Below are positions 1-5,241 of a stretch of DNA of 8,151 nucleotides, piece by piece; position 1 is the first letter of the stretch, and the number at the start of each line of letters is the position of its first letter. The translations under genes were made by a program, and so were the position numbers. The stretch covers positions 1 through 8,151 of the forward strand of contig OMXX01000137.1 of the NCBI GenBank assembly GCA_900315105.1, written 5' to 3'. The notes beneath the pieces were generated by a model that saw nothing but the letters and a program-made list of their open reading frames with translations, did not search any database and was not told the DNA's origin. Source of the stretch: an uncultured Prevotellaceae bacterium. GTDB taxonomy: Bacteria > Bacteroidota > Bacteroidia > Bacteroidales > Bacteroidaceae.

Positions 1-9
1 ATTAAATTG

Positions 10-354
10 TTAATCCCACAAATATCTAAAGTACTTACAGAAGAGCCTCATACCCTTGTCTACTGTCTTTTGCTCTCCTTCTGATAAATTGTGTACATAT
101 TTCATCAGTTCAAAAGCGTCTATCATCTTCTGAATAGTATTGTTCCACTCATGCATATCCTTACACTCTGGTGGATGACCATGCTTGTCAAGAGCCTTGA
201 AAGCCTGTAAGCGTGGTGCTATAAACTGCGCCAACACATTATCAGTATTCCAGACTTCTTCTATTGGGTAGTCATGCTTATGACTATAATTGTCTGGACT
301 TGAACCAAAATAATCTGGATTGAAGATATTGGTTATCAATCTATTCTTTTTCAT
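10..354 (-). CDS. Small protein, 114 aa, paralogue of the protein at 4865-5158; function unknown
   Basis: I do not recognise a named family. The ATG lies 3 bases after the TGA stop of the AAA+ ATPase gene, so the two are almost certainly co-transcribed and probably translationally coupled. Residues 24-114 align without gaps to residues 7-97 of the protein at 4865-5158, about 60 of 91 identical by hand. The best-conserved block is FKALDKHG, then KDM-EWNN-IQKMIDAFELMKY and KYFRYL near the C-terminus. It has no signal peptide, membrane segment or cysteine-rich motif and looks like a compact, mostly helical soluble protein. This copy has about 17 extra N-terminal residues. From memory only, small phage or mobile-element proteins can have a similar pattern (a W near the start, then PRL-aFK, then EWN-KMI-AFE). 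An adaptor or partner of the adjacent ATPase is an inference from position. The gene is real; its role is unknown. Confidence 0.85.
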   Translation of the reverse strand: MKKNRLITNIFNPDYFGSSPDNYSHKHDYPIEEVWNTDNVLAQFIAPRLQAFKALDKHGHPPECKDMHEWNNTIQKMIDAFELMKYVHNLSEGEQKTVDKGMRLFCKYFRYLWD

Positions 355-357
355 AAT

Positions 358-1989
358 TCAAAACCCGATTTTACGTGTTTCTTTTGCATTAAGCCTTTCG
401 CTATCACAATAGGCAGAGAGGGTATCAATGACATTATCTGATTCTCCGTGAAGGATGTTAGCAATGGTATAGTGTCGAGCAATGTTCTCTATCTGACCAC
501 CGCTGAAATCGTATTTATTGGCAAGTATTCGTGTCTCCTCTTCCTTTAGAACAGGAATCATCTCATGCCACATACACATACGAGCTTCTATAGTCGGCTT
601 CTCGAATTTGATCTTATAGAGGAAACGACGCTCAAATGCCTTATCCATATTCTGAGCCAGATTGGTTGTGGCGATGAGTATTCCGTCGAGAGTCTCCATT
701 TCCTGAAGTATAATGTTCTGGATAGAGTTCTCCATTTTGTCAACGGCTCTTTCTGCCCCTTCCTGACGTATGCCGATGATAGCATCTGCCTCGTTGAAAA
801 GCAGAATAGGCGTAACATCGCACTCTCTTACCTTAGTTCGGTAATTGTCGAATACCCGCTTTATGTTCTTCTCGCTCTCGCCAACCCACATGCTTTTTAT
901 TTGCGAGATGTTGACTTGAAGGATGTCGCGACCTGTTCTTCTTGCCAACTGAAGCACAGTCTCGGTCTTTCCTGTTCCCGGAGCACCATAGAAGAGGCAT
1001 GTGAATCCGCAACGAAAGCCAGTATCTTTCATTCGCTTACGAATCTCCTTATATTGTGCATCGTCCAACAATTTGCCCAATTCATCTATCTGACTGCTAA
1101 TCTTATCTCCATAGAATAGCTTCTTAGGCGTGATTTCCTCAGCCTTTACAAGAGCGACACGATTCCCCATAGAAGCAAGATTAAGCTCTGAGAACAAGGC
1201 ACGCTTAGCTTCTGCTGTCATGCGGAATGAATCCCTATCAGCAAAACCGTCATCATTGTTGTATTCTATTAACTTTTCTACTTGAAGAACATGGTGACCT
1301 CGACTAAGATCGTGCTTTATGGAATTCCATTTAAGTTTTGCGTAAAGGAATTTCATATCGTAAAACATTATATTATCATCATTGTTATTTACGAACAGAT
1401 GAGAGAAGAGAACAAGCAACATTTCATCATCCTCAGATAAATTGTAGCTTCTTACCGTCTTAACGTAAAGTAACTGACTATTACAATCGAAGAGATACCT
1501 AATCTTATCGACGGTTAACTCGTATGTCAATTCTTTATTATCGCGCAACTCAAAAACATCCTCAATCTCCCCGAACAACTCTTGACATGAGAGTCCAGAG
1601 CAATCCTTTGGAATATATTTCTTGTTGCTCTTAAAAGCCTCTATAACTTCCATAGGCACTCTGTATTTCATACGCTTATCCTCGCGGTTGCATCTAATAA
1701 AATCCCTTTTTTCGAGGATATCAATATCACCCATATATCTTATTATACGAGTGTTGCGACAGCCAAGAAACCTGCCTATGTTACTAAGAGAGAGATTTGC
1801 ATTGTCACTATTATCTATGAACAGAGCCAACATAACGCTCTGTTCCTTGGTGATATCCATAACCTCCGACAGATACTTGATATACCTGTCAGCCTTACGG
1901 TAGAACTCGCTACGAAGTCCTGAATCCTTTGCCTTATCCACGATTTGCTCCACAGCTGTAAGCAAATCCATTTTCATTCTTGTTGCCAT
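358..1989 (-). CDS. AAA+ ATPase with N-terminal winged-helix-like region, 543 aa
   Basis: This is a soluble AAA+ ATPase. Walker A is GAPGTGKT at residues 335-342. Walker B is ILLFNEAD at 395-402, with Asn where most relatives have Asp before the catalytic Glu (E400). Sensor 1 is the ILIATTN stretch near 437-443, and the ERRF segment at 453-456 supplies arginine-finger candidates. The sensor-2 helix region (SGGQIENIARH) is around 496-506. The arrangement is that of the FtsH/spastin/Rubisco-activase-like AAA group. Residues about 1-270 are not AAA; part of them (about 40-110) looks like a winged-helix DNA-binding fold, and the rest is unassigned. The ATG at 1989 is followed by in-frame Met codons at residues 5 and 7, so the start could be slightly later. 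The gene has its own dyad-plus-TAnnTTTG promoter at 2016-2061 and is followed by the 114-aa gene. It could remodel protein-DNA complexes, but no substrate can be read from sequence. Confidence 0.93.
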   Translation of the reverse strand: MATRMKMDLLTAVEQIVDKAKDSGLRSEFYRKADRYIKYLSEVMDITKEQSVMLALFIDNSDNANLSLSNIGRFLGCRNTRIIRYMGDIDILEKRDFIRCNREDKRMKYRVPMEVIEAFKSNKKYIPKDCSGLSCQELFGEIEDVFELRDNKELTYELTVDKIRYLFDCNSQLLYVKTVRSYNLSEDDEMLLVLFSHLFVNNNDDNIMFYDMKFLYAKLKWNSIKHDLSRGHHVLQVEKLIEYNNDDGFADRDSFRMTAEAKRALFSELNLASMGNRVALVKAEEITPKKLFYGDKISSQIDELGKLLDDAQYKEIRKRMKDTGFRCGFTCLFYGAPGTGKTETVLQLARRTGRDILQVNISQIKSMWVGESEKNIKRVFDNYRTKVRECDVTPILLFNEADAIIGIRQEGAERAVDKMENSIQNIILQEMETLDGILIATTNLAQNMDKAFERRFLYKIKFEKPTIEARMCMWHEMIPVLKEEETRILANKYDFSGGQIENIARHYTIANILHGESDNVIDTLSAYCDSERLNAKETRKIGF

Positions 1990-2015
1990 AGTTTCCCATT
2001 TTTAATTATTATTCT

Positions 2016-2061
2016 GGTGCAAAGGTAGCTAAGACCTCCGCCATGTCGTGGCAGAGGTCTT
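2016..2061 (-). promoter_or_regulatory. Dyad-plus-promoter element, copy 1 (upstream of the AAA+ gene)
   Basis: On the minus strand a 12-base arm at 2061-2050 (AAGACCTCTGCC), a 7-base loop and the opposing arm at 2042-2031 pair fully if one G-U pair is allowed. A TACCTTTG box (plus-strand 2020-2027) follows, matching the Bacteroidetes -7 consensus TAnnTTTG. No convincing -33 TTTG is visible at the usual distance, because that position falls inside the dyad. The element starts about 30 bases after the stop of the 187-aa gene. It could be an operator overlapping the promoter, a terminator for the upstream gene, or both; only a short U-poor stretch follows the hairpin. Confidence 0.7.
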
Positions 2062-2091
2062 GAAAAACATTTCTTTTTTTTGTTAAAAAGC

Positions 2092-2655
2092 TTATCCAGC
2101 CAACAAATGACGATCTATAAATTTTGTTGCTATTCCATACTTCTTTGCCTGATGCAAGACAATAACTGTATAATGATTTCTAACGGCTTCTTCATTATTC
2201 AATGTAAGTATTTGAGGAAGTACCCGCTCGTCATCATAACATAAAGCATTAATATCTTCAACTATGACCGTCTTATGTGGGCAGTTGCCAAGAACAAGCT
2301 TATCTTCTTCACGAAAAGAAACGTATTCTGACCAGAAAGTACCATTAGGAACATAATCATTCATTTCATCTGGATGAAAAAAGAATCCATGTGTATGATA
2401 TTCTGACATTTCATCTTCCAACCAATTCTTTTCATTCTCAGTATATGCACTTTTTATAATGTCTTGTCCTACCTTTGCAATAACAGCATTCTGTACCTGC
2501 TTCTTATTCTGTGACAGAACAGTAACAGGCACACCCATTTTTACTGCAAGTTCATACAGCAAACAACTGAAGTCATTCATTTGGCGATCTGACCTCAAGA
2601 ACCAAAGCCCTGGCTCTGAAAGTTTCTTTATCATAGAATCTGTTAATCTCACCAT
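2092..2655 (-). CDS. 187-aa protein with RecA/DnaB-like pattern and degenerate P-loop
   Basis: No family is certain, but the order of elements matches the core of DnaB/RecA-type ATPases. A GLWFL beta-strand (16-20) is followed by a P-loop-like turn, then a helix ending in KMGVPVTVLS (39-48), as in helicases that read KG-PV-FSLEM. A Walker B-like strand TVIVEDIN (129-136) is followed by a helix and then YTVIVLHQAKK (162-172), resembling the sensor strand ALSQLNR. Where GxxxxGKT is expected, the protein reads SDRQMNDF (22-29): both Gly, the Lys and the Thr are lost, so ATP hydrolysis by this chain is unlikely. The gene has its own dyad-plus-promoter at 2682-2725 and precedes the AAA+ gene by 102 bases. 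It may be an inactive partner of the intact RecA-like protein at 4214-4831. The reading frame is secure; the fold is a pattern-based inference. Confidence 0.82.
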   Translation of the reverse strand: MVRLTDSMIKKLSEPGLWFLRSDRQMNDFSCLLYELAVKMGVPVTVLSQNKKQVQNAVIAKVGQDIIKSAYTENEKNWLEDEMSEYHTHGFFFHPDEMNDYVPNGTFWSEYVSFREEDKLVLGNCPHKTVIVEDINALCYDDERVLPQILTLNNEEAVRNHYTVIVLHQAKKYGIATKFIDRHLLAG

Positions 2656-2681
2656 ATTTCTAAACCTTATATGTTAAACAT

Positions 2682-2725
2682 GGTGCAAAGATAGCTAAGA
2701 CCTAAGCCAACTGGTGGCAGAGGTC
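2682..2725 (-). promoter_or_regulatory. Dyad-plus-promoter element, copy 2 (upstream of the 187-aa gene)
   Basis: This has the same layout as the copies at 2016 and 5183: arms gacctaagcc (2699-2708) and ggcagaggtc (2716-2725) around a core, with the loop sequence aactggt shared with copy 3. The arms have a 2-base mismatch, so this hairpin is the weakest of the three. The -7 box on the minus strand is TATCTTTG (plus-strand 2686-2693), about 30 bases before the ATG at 2655. The conserved loop argues for a protein-binding site rather than only an RNA hairpin. Confidence 0.68.
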
Positions 2726-2739
2726 AAAGAAAAAAACGG

Positions 2740-2816
2740 TAAGAATAGCCGTGCCTTCGATGTGCCTTCGTTCTGCCTTCGCTATTTGTTCGTTCTAAGA
2801 GCGAAGGAATAGCCAT
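2740..2816. repeat. Left 11-base periodic repeat tract
   Basis: Five consecutive 11-base units start at 2751, 2762, 2773, 2784 and 2795. The first three read gtgccttcgat, gtgccttcgtt and ctgccttcgct; the fourth (atttgttcgtt) and fifth (ctaagagcgaa) are diverged. In all five the CG dinucleotide sits at the same unit position (2758, 2769, 2780, 2791, 2802). The tract is bounded by a direct repeat gaatagcc at 2743-2750 and 2807-2814. An inverted pair ccttcgct (2776-2783)/agcgaagg (2800-2807) lies inside it. An 11-base unit cannot keep a reading frame, so this is not coding. Function unknown. Confidence 0.8.
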
Positions 2817-2864
2817 GAAACTGCAATAGCATAATGATGGATCGGCGAAAAAGCTCAACTATAG

Positions 2865-3158
2865 GGTGTAATAGTTGGTGTAATACTATTTTTCAAAAAG
2901 TTTTCAACGACGAGTATTACACCTTTGCAGGTTTGAGTATACCAACCATCTGAATATCAATCTGTTTGCTTTGGTGTAATACTCCCCAAAGTATTACACC
3001 AGTATTACACCAAATCACGAAAATTGGTGTAATACTTTCAAGGGTATTACACCACACCTAACGCTCTGATAATCAACAAAAATTCCGCGCATAACATCAA
3101 AAGGTGTAATACTCGCTCTAAAAACTTTTTGTTTTTTTATCGGCAAGAGTATTACACC
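2865..3158. repeat. Array of GGTGTAATACT sites in symmetric inverted arrangement
   Basis: Sites on the plus strand are at 2877-2887, 2973-2983, 3026-3036 and 3103-3113, with a near-copy at 2865-2874 (last base changed). Sites on the minus strand are at 2913-2923, 2990-3000, 3001-3011, 3044-3053 (10 of 11 bases) and 3148-3158. Three pairs reflect around base 3013 exactly: 2913/3103, 2973/3043 and 2990/3026. The stretch caaaaagtttt at 2894-2904 is mirrored at 3121-3131, one base off. The DNA between sites is mostly diverged, which points to selection on the 11-mers themselves. Spacers vary from 0 to about 50 bases, so this is not a CRISPR array. A replication, partition, recombination or repressor site are all possible. 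Confidence 0.88.
2973..3000. repeat. Perfect 11-bp inverted repeat with 6-base loop
   Basis: GGTGTAATACT, a ccccaa loop and AGTATTACACC form a perfect 11-bp stem. A second hairpin of the same sequence lies at 3026-3053 (10-bp stem, 8-base loop). The extra minus-orientation copy at 3001-3011 can compete with either: ttggtgtaatact at 2971-2983 and again at 3024-3036 is a 13-base complement of 3001-3013. No U-tract follows on either strand, so a simple terminator is not favoured. Confidence 0.8.
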
Positions 3159-3200
3159 CATCTATTGCACCTATTGCATCAGCTGTCATTCGACTCAACC

Positions 3201-3321
3201 ATACCTCCGTTTCTCCTTCGCTTCAAGTCCGTTTCAAAGCCGTTCCAAGTCCGTTCCTATGAATGGGCGAAAAATGGGACTTACATAGGACTTACAAGGG
3301 AGGAAGAAGGGAGTTACTTTC
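3201..3321. repeat. Right 11-base periodic repeat tract with internal orientation switch
   Basis: Eleven back-to-back 11-base units share one phase, starting at 3201. The first five have CG at unit positions 8-9 (3208, 3219, 3230, 3241, 3252) and a consensus near tcaagtccgtt. From about 3256 the units read in the opposite sense: cctatgaatgg, gcgaaaaatgg, gacttacatag, gacttacaagg, gaggaagaagg, gagttactttc. The shared core is aagtc in the first half and gactt in the second. The tccttcgc at 3214-3221 mirrors gcgaagga at 2801-2808 in the left tract. A 67-codon plus-strand frame crosses the region but is not credible. Function unknown. Confidence 0.8.
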
Positions 3322-3370
3322 ATATCGATTGAGATTTTGATTGGTTGTTGGGGGGAGCTATATGTATAAT

Positions 3371-4180
3371 CTATTTGAATCCGTATTTGTTTTCAAATGC
3401 AGTTACTATGCCTTGAAAAAGTAATGGAAGAAAACTCATGCCTTTTTTCCTAATATCCTCAGGAATGCCAAAGAGCGCTTCTGCAATAGCTCCAGAGATA
3501 CATCCTATGGTGTCAGAGTCTCCTCCTATGCTAATAGCATTACGAATTGCATCCTCATAGTTTTTTGCATTGATAGCACATGTTATAGCTTGTGGTACGC
3601 TTCCTTGACAAGTACTTCCTGATATGATACCATCCAACCCTTGCCATGAATAACGCGGACGAATTTCGTCAACACTTAATGACAAATCATAGCCAAAGTC
3701 ATTTTCTATGCGAGTTTGGATTTCTGAAGGTGATGCTCCATGACGAGCAAGAAAGATGCAGAGAGCCGTTGCTTGAGCCCCTTTAATCCCTTCTGGATGG
3801 TTGTGTGTACATTCTGCCGATTTTTGGGCTACCACAAATATGTCGTTCTCTGTATCAAATGCCCATCCAACAGGAGCTATACGCATCGCAGAACCATTTC
3901 CACAACTATTATATGGTTGTTTGATACCACGATTTGCTTTATGTACCCATTGCGTAAACATTGTACCATAACCACCCATAGGATAAGGATATTCAGTAGC
4001 ATATCGTAGATAATAGTCACTAGAGTTGCCCCCATAAAGTAACCAATCAGCGGTAGCGATTGTGAGAATGCTATCATCGGTATATTCCATTCTATCATCG
4101 AAAAACGGAAAATCTTTTGTCTTTATATTGTCAAACTCGTAAATAGAGCCGACAATATCACCAATAATTGCTCCTAACAT
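3371..4180 (-). CDS. ADP-ribosylglycohydrolase (DraG/ARH family), 269 aa
   Basis: The DraG/ARH family removes ADP-ribose from modified protein or nucleic-acid targets, or acts on small ADP-ribose compounds, using two divalent metal ions. The diagnostic residues are present. The N-terminus is GAIIGDIVGS (3-12) with D8, followed by TDDS at 34-37 and NGSAMRIAPVG at 95-105. HNHPEG lies at 126-131 and GGDSDT at 219-224, giving the C-terminal metal ligands D221, D223 and T224. Length is normal for a complete, soluble single-domain enzyme and no key residue is missing. It is the third gene of a probable operon, 33 bases after the RecA-like gene. No ADP-ribosyltransferase is visible, so the modification it would reverse must come from elsewhere. 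It could be housekeeping, or could counter host or phage ADP-ribosylation; the context does not decide. Confidence 0.93.
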   Translation of the reverse strand: MLGAIIGDIVGSIYEFDNIKTKDFPFFDDRMEYTDDSILTIATADWLLYGGNSSDYYLRYATEYPYPMGGYGTMFTQWVHKANRGIKQPYNSCGNGSAMRIAPVGWAFDTENDIFVVAQKSAECTHNHPEGIKGAQATALCIFLARHGASPSEIQTRIENDFGYDLSLSVDEIRPRYSWQGLDGIISGSTCQGSVPQAITCAINAKNYEDAIRNAISIGGDSDTIGCISGAIAEALFGIPEDIRKKGMSFLPLLFQGIVTAFENKYGFK

Positions 4181-4213
4181 ATGTTATTCCTGCTTTTTCT
4201 TTGTAATTAATAT

Positions 4214-4831
4214 TTAAAAGTCATATTGTTCTATTGAACGTACACAAAAGGTATTATCCAATTCGATTAAGTCTATTTGTTGCATATCCTTCGAGTTGAA
4301 TCTACCTTCTTTTGTATAAAATCCAGAACGATGGACAATGAACATCTTACCATAGGGGAAACCAAACTTCAAATACTTTAATTTATCGTCTTGTATATTT
4401 TCAGATCCATCTATACGAAAAGGATGCAATTCAGATACGCCAATTATTCGCAGATTCCTTTTTCTTGCAATACATTCCAAAGATTGCCAAATTTCTTTTA
4501 ACTCATTTGCTCTATCTAAACTGGAATTATAATCGACCAGCTCTACATTATCGATGAAGGCTGTATCTAAATAATCATGTTTAGATAGAATAAATTCGAT
4601 TTCATCAATAGACAATTGGGCAATATCAAAGATATAACATTTCATGGAATTCATATCAGGCAAATACATTTCATTGTTGAAATAGATAACCCGCTCACCT
4701 TTTAATGATAATAAACGTGCCACATCGGTCGCAAACATTGTTTTTCCTATGTTATACCTTCCTGCTAATCTTGTGACATGACCCTTAGGAAACATTTTTT
4801 CTATTATAGCCAATTTGTTTGATTCGTTCAT
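4214..4831 (-). CDS. RecA/DnaB-like P-loop ATPase, 205 aa
   Basis: This is a small single-domain ATPase with the RecA core fold. Walker A is GRYNIGKT at residues 24-31, preceded by the usual strand (HVTRLA). It is followed by a helix and then KGERVIYFNNEMY (44-56), where E54 is the likely catalytic glutamate, as in the FSLEM strand of DnaB. Walker B is DTAFIDN (89-95) with D94, and the sensor strand LRIIGVSELH (127-136) follows. It lacks the N-terminal domain of replicative DnaB and is shorter than typical RepA helicases, so it may be an accessory ATPase or loader. It lies 33 bases after the 97-aa gene and 33 before the ADP-ribosylglycohydrolase gene. It shares its element order with the degenerate 187-aa protein at 2092-2655. 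A DNA-related role is inferred from the fold. Confidence 0.87.
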   Translation of the reverse strand: MNESNKLAIIEKMFPKGHVTRLAGRYNIGKTMFATDVARLLSLKGERVIYFNNEMYLPDMNSMKCYIFDIAQLSIDEIEFILSKHDYLDTAFIDNVELVDYNSSLDRANELKEIWQSLECIARKRNLRIIGVSELHPFRIDGSENIQDDKLKYLKFGFPYGKMFIVHRSGFYTKEGRFNSKDMQQIDLIELDNTFCVRSIEQYDF

Positions 4832-4864
4832 ATTATATTCTATTATTGTAATACCATAAAACTG

Positions 4865-5158
4865 TTAATCTCGCAAATAACGAAAATATTTACTAAACAG
4901 AGCAAGACCTTGGACGATTGTATGTTCTTCTACCTCTGAGTATGTCGTAGCATACTTCATCAGTTCAAAAGCATCAATCATTTTTTGAATAGCATTGTTC
5001 CACTCTCGCATATCTTTGAAGTCTGGACAGTACCCATGCTTGTCAAGAGCCTTGAATGCCAATAGTCTTGGTACAATAAGTTGTGACAAGGTATGATAAG
5101 TTCCCCACACCTCTTCAATTTGGAAGTCATTTTTGTGGCTCCAGTTCTTTTTTTCCAT
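4865..5158 (-). CDS. Small protein, 97 aa, paralogue of the protein at 10-354; function unknown
   Basis: This is the shorter of two paralogues in the window. Residues 7-97 match residues 24-114 of the 114-aa protein without gaps, about 60 of 91 identical; DNA similarity is also visible, for example ttgtcaagagccttgaa in both. Invariant features include EEVW, PRL-AFKALDKHG, KDM-EWNN-IQKMIDAFELMKY and KYFRYL-D. No signal peptide or membrane segment is seen. It is the first gene of a probable operon and is preceded by the dyad-plus-promoter copy 3. Here the small protein precedes a RecA-like ATPase, while its paralogue follows an AAA+ ATPase. The repeated pairing with P-loop proteins suggests a partner or adaptor, but no biochemical function can be named. 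Confidence 0.86.
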   Translation of the reverse strand: MEKKNWSHKNDFQIEEVWGTYHTLSQLIVPRLLAFKALDKHGYCPDFKDMREWNNAIQKMIDAFELMKYATTYSEVEEHTIVQGLALFSKYFRYLRD

Positions 5159-5182
5159 TTTGCTTTATATTTTAATTTTTAT

Positions 5183-5227
5183 GGTGCAAAGATAACAAAG
5201 ACCTCTGTCAACTGGTGGCAGAGGTCT
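5183..5227 (-). promoter_or_regulatory. Dyad-plus-promoter element, copy 3 (upstream of the 97-aa gene)
   Basis: Arms agacctctg (5199-5207) and cagaggtct (5219-5227) are perfectly complementary around a core containing aactggt, as in copy 2. On the minus strand the hairpin is followed by TTTGTTATCTTTG, which contains the -7 box TATCTTTG (plus-strand 5187-5194). The element begins 15 bases after the stop codon at 5242. The U-rich bases after the hairpin mean it could also terminate the upstream gene. The start codon at 5158 lies about 30 bases beyond the -7 box. Confidence 0.72.
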
Positions 5228-5241
5228 GAGAGAAAATAATA

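Larger units (their letters stand above)
2656..3370. other. 715-base non-coding interval between the ADP-ribosylglycohydrolase and 187-aa genes
   Basis: It holds, left to right, the copy 2 promoter element (2682-2725), the left 11-base tract, the symmetric GGTGTAATACT array, a short A/T-rich and ctattgca-repeat stretch (3121-3180, with ctattgca at 3162 and 3171), the right 11-base tract, and about 50 unremarkable bases before the stop codon at 3371. I see no tRNA, no convincing protein-coding frame and no clear rho-independent terminator for the ADP-ribosylglycohydrolase gene. Confidence 0.8.

Noticed and set aside
565..1119. Plus-strand 184-codon open frame
   Set aside because: It is antisense to the well-supported AAA+ ATPase gene and has no recognisable motif.
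2050..2091. Classic rho-independent terminator after the 187-aa gene
   Set aside because: The hairpin is good, but the bases after it on the minus strand are not a U-tract and contain a promoter box, so it is listed as a regulatory element instead.
2865..3158. Possible CRISPR array from the repeated GGTGTAATACT units
   Set aside because: Units are only 10-11 bases, occur in both orientations, have spacers from 0 to about 50 bases, and no cas gene is present.
3129..3332. Plus-strand 67-codon open frame
   Set aside because: It lies almost wholly over the 11-base periodic tract and array end, which cannot maintain a protein frame, and it resembles no protein.
4845..4856. tgtaatac match to the array 11-mer just upstream of the 205-aa gene
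   Set aside because: Only 8 bases agree, there is a single copy and no partner, so chance is enough in A/T-rich DNA.
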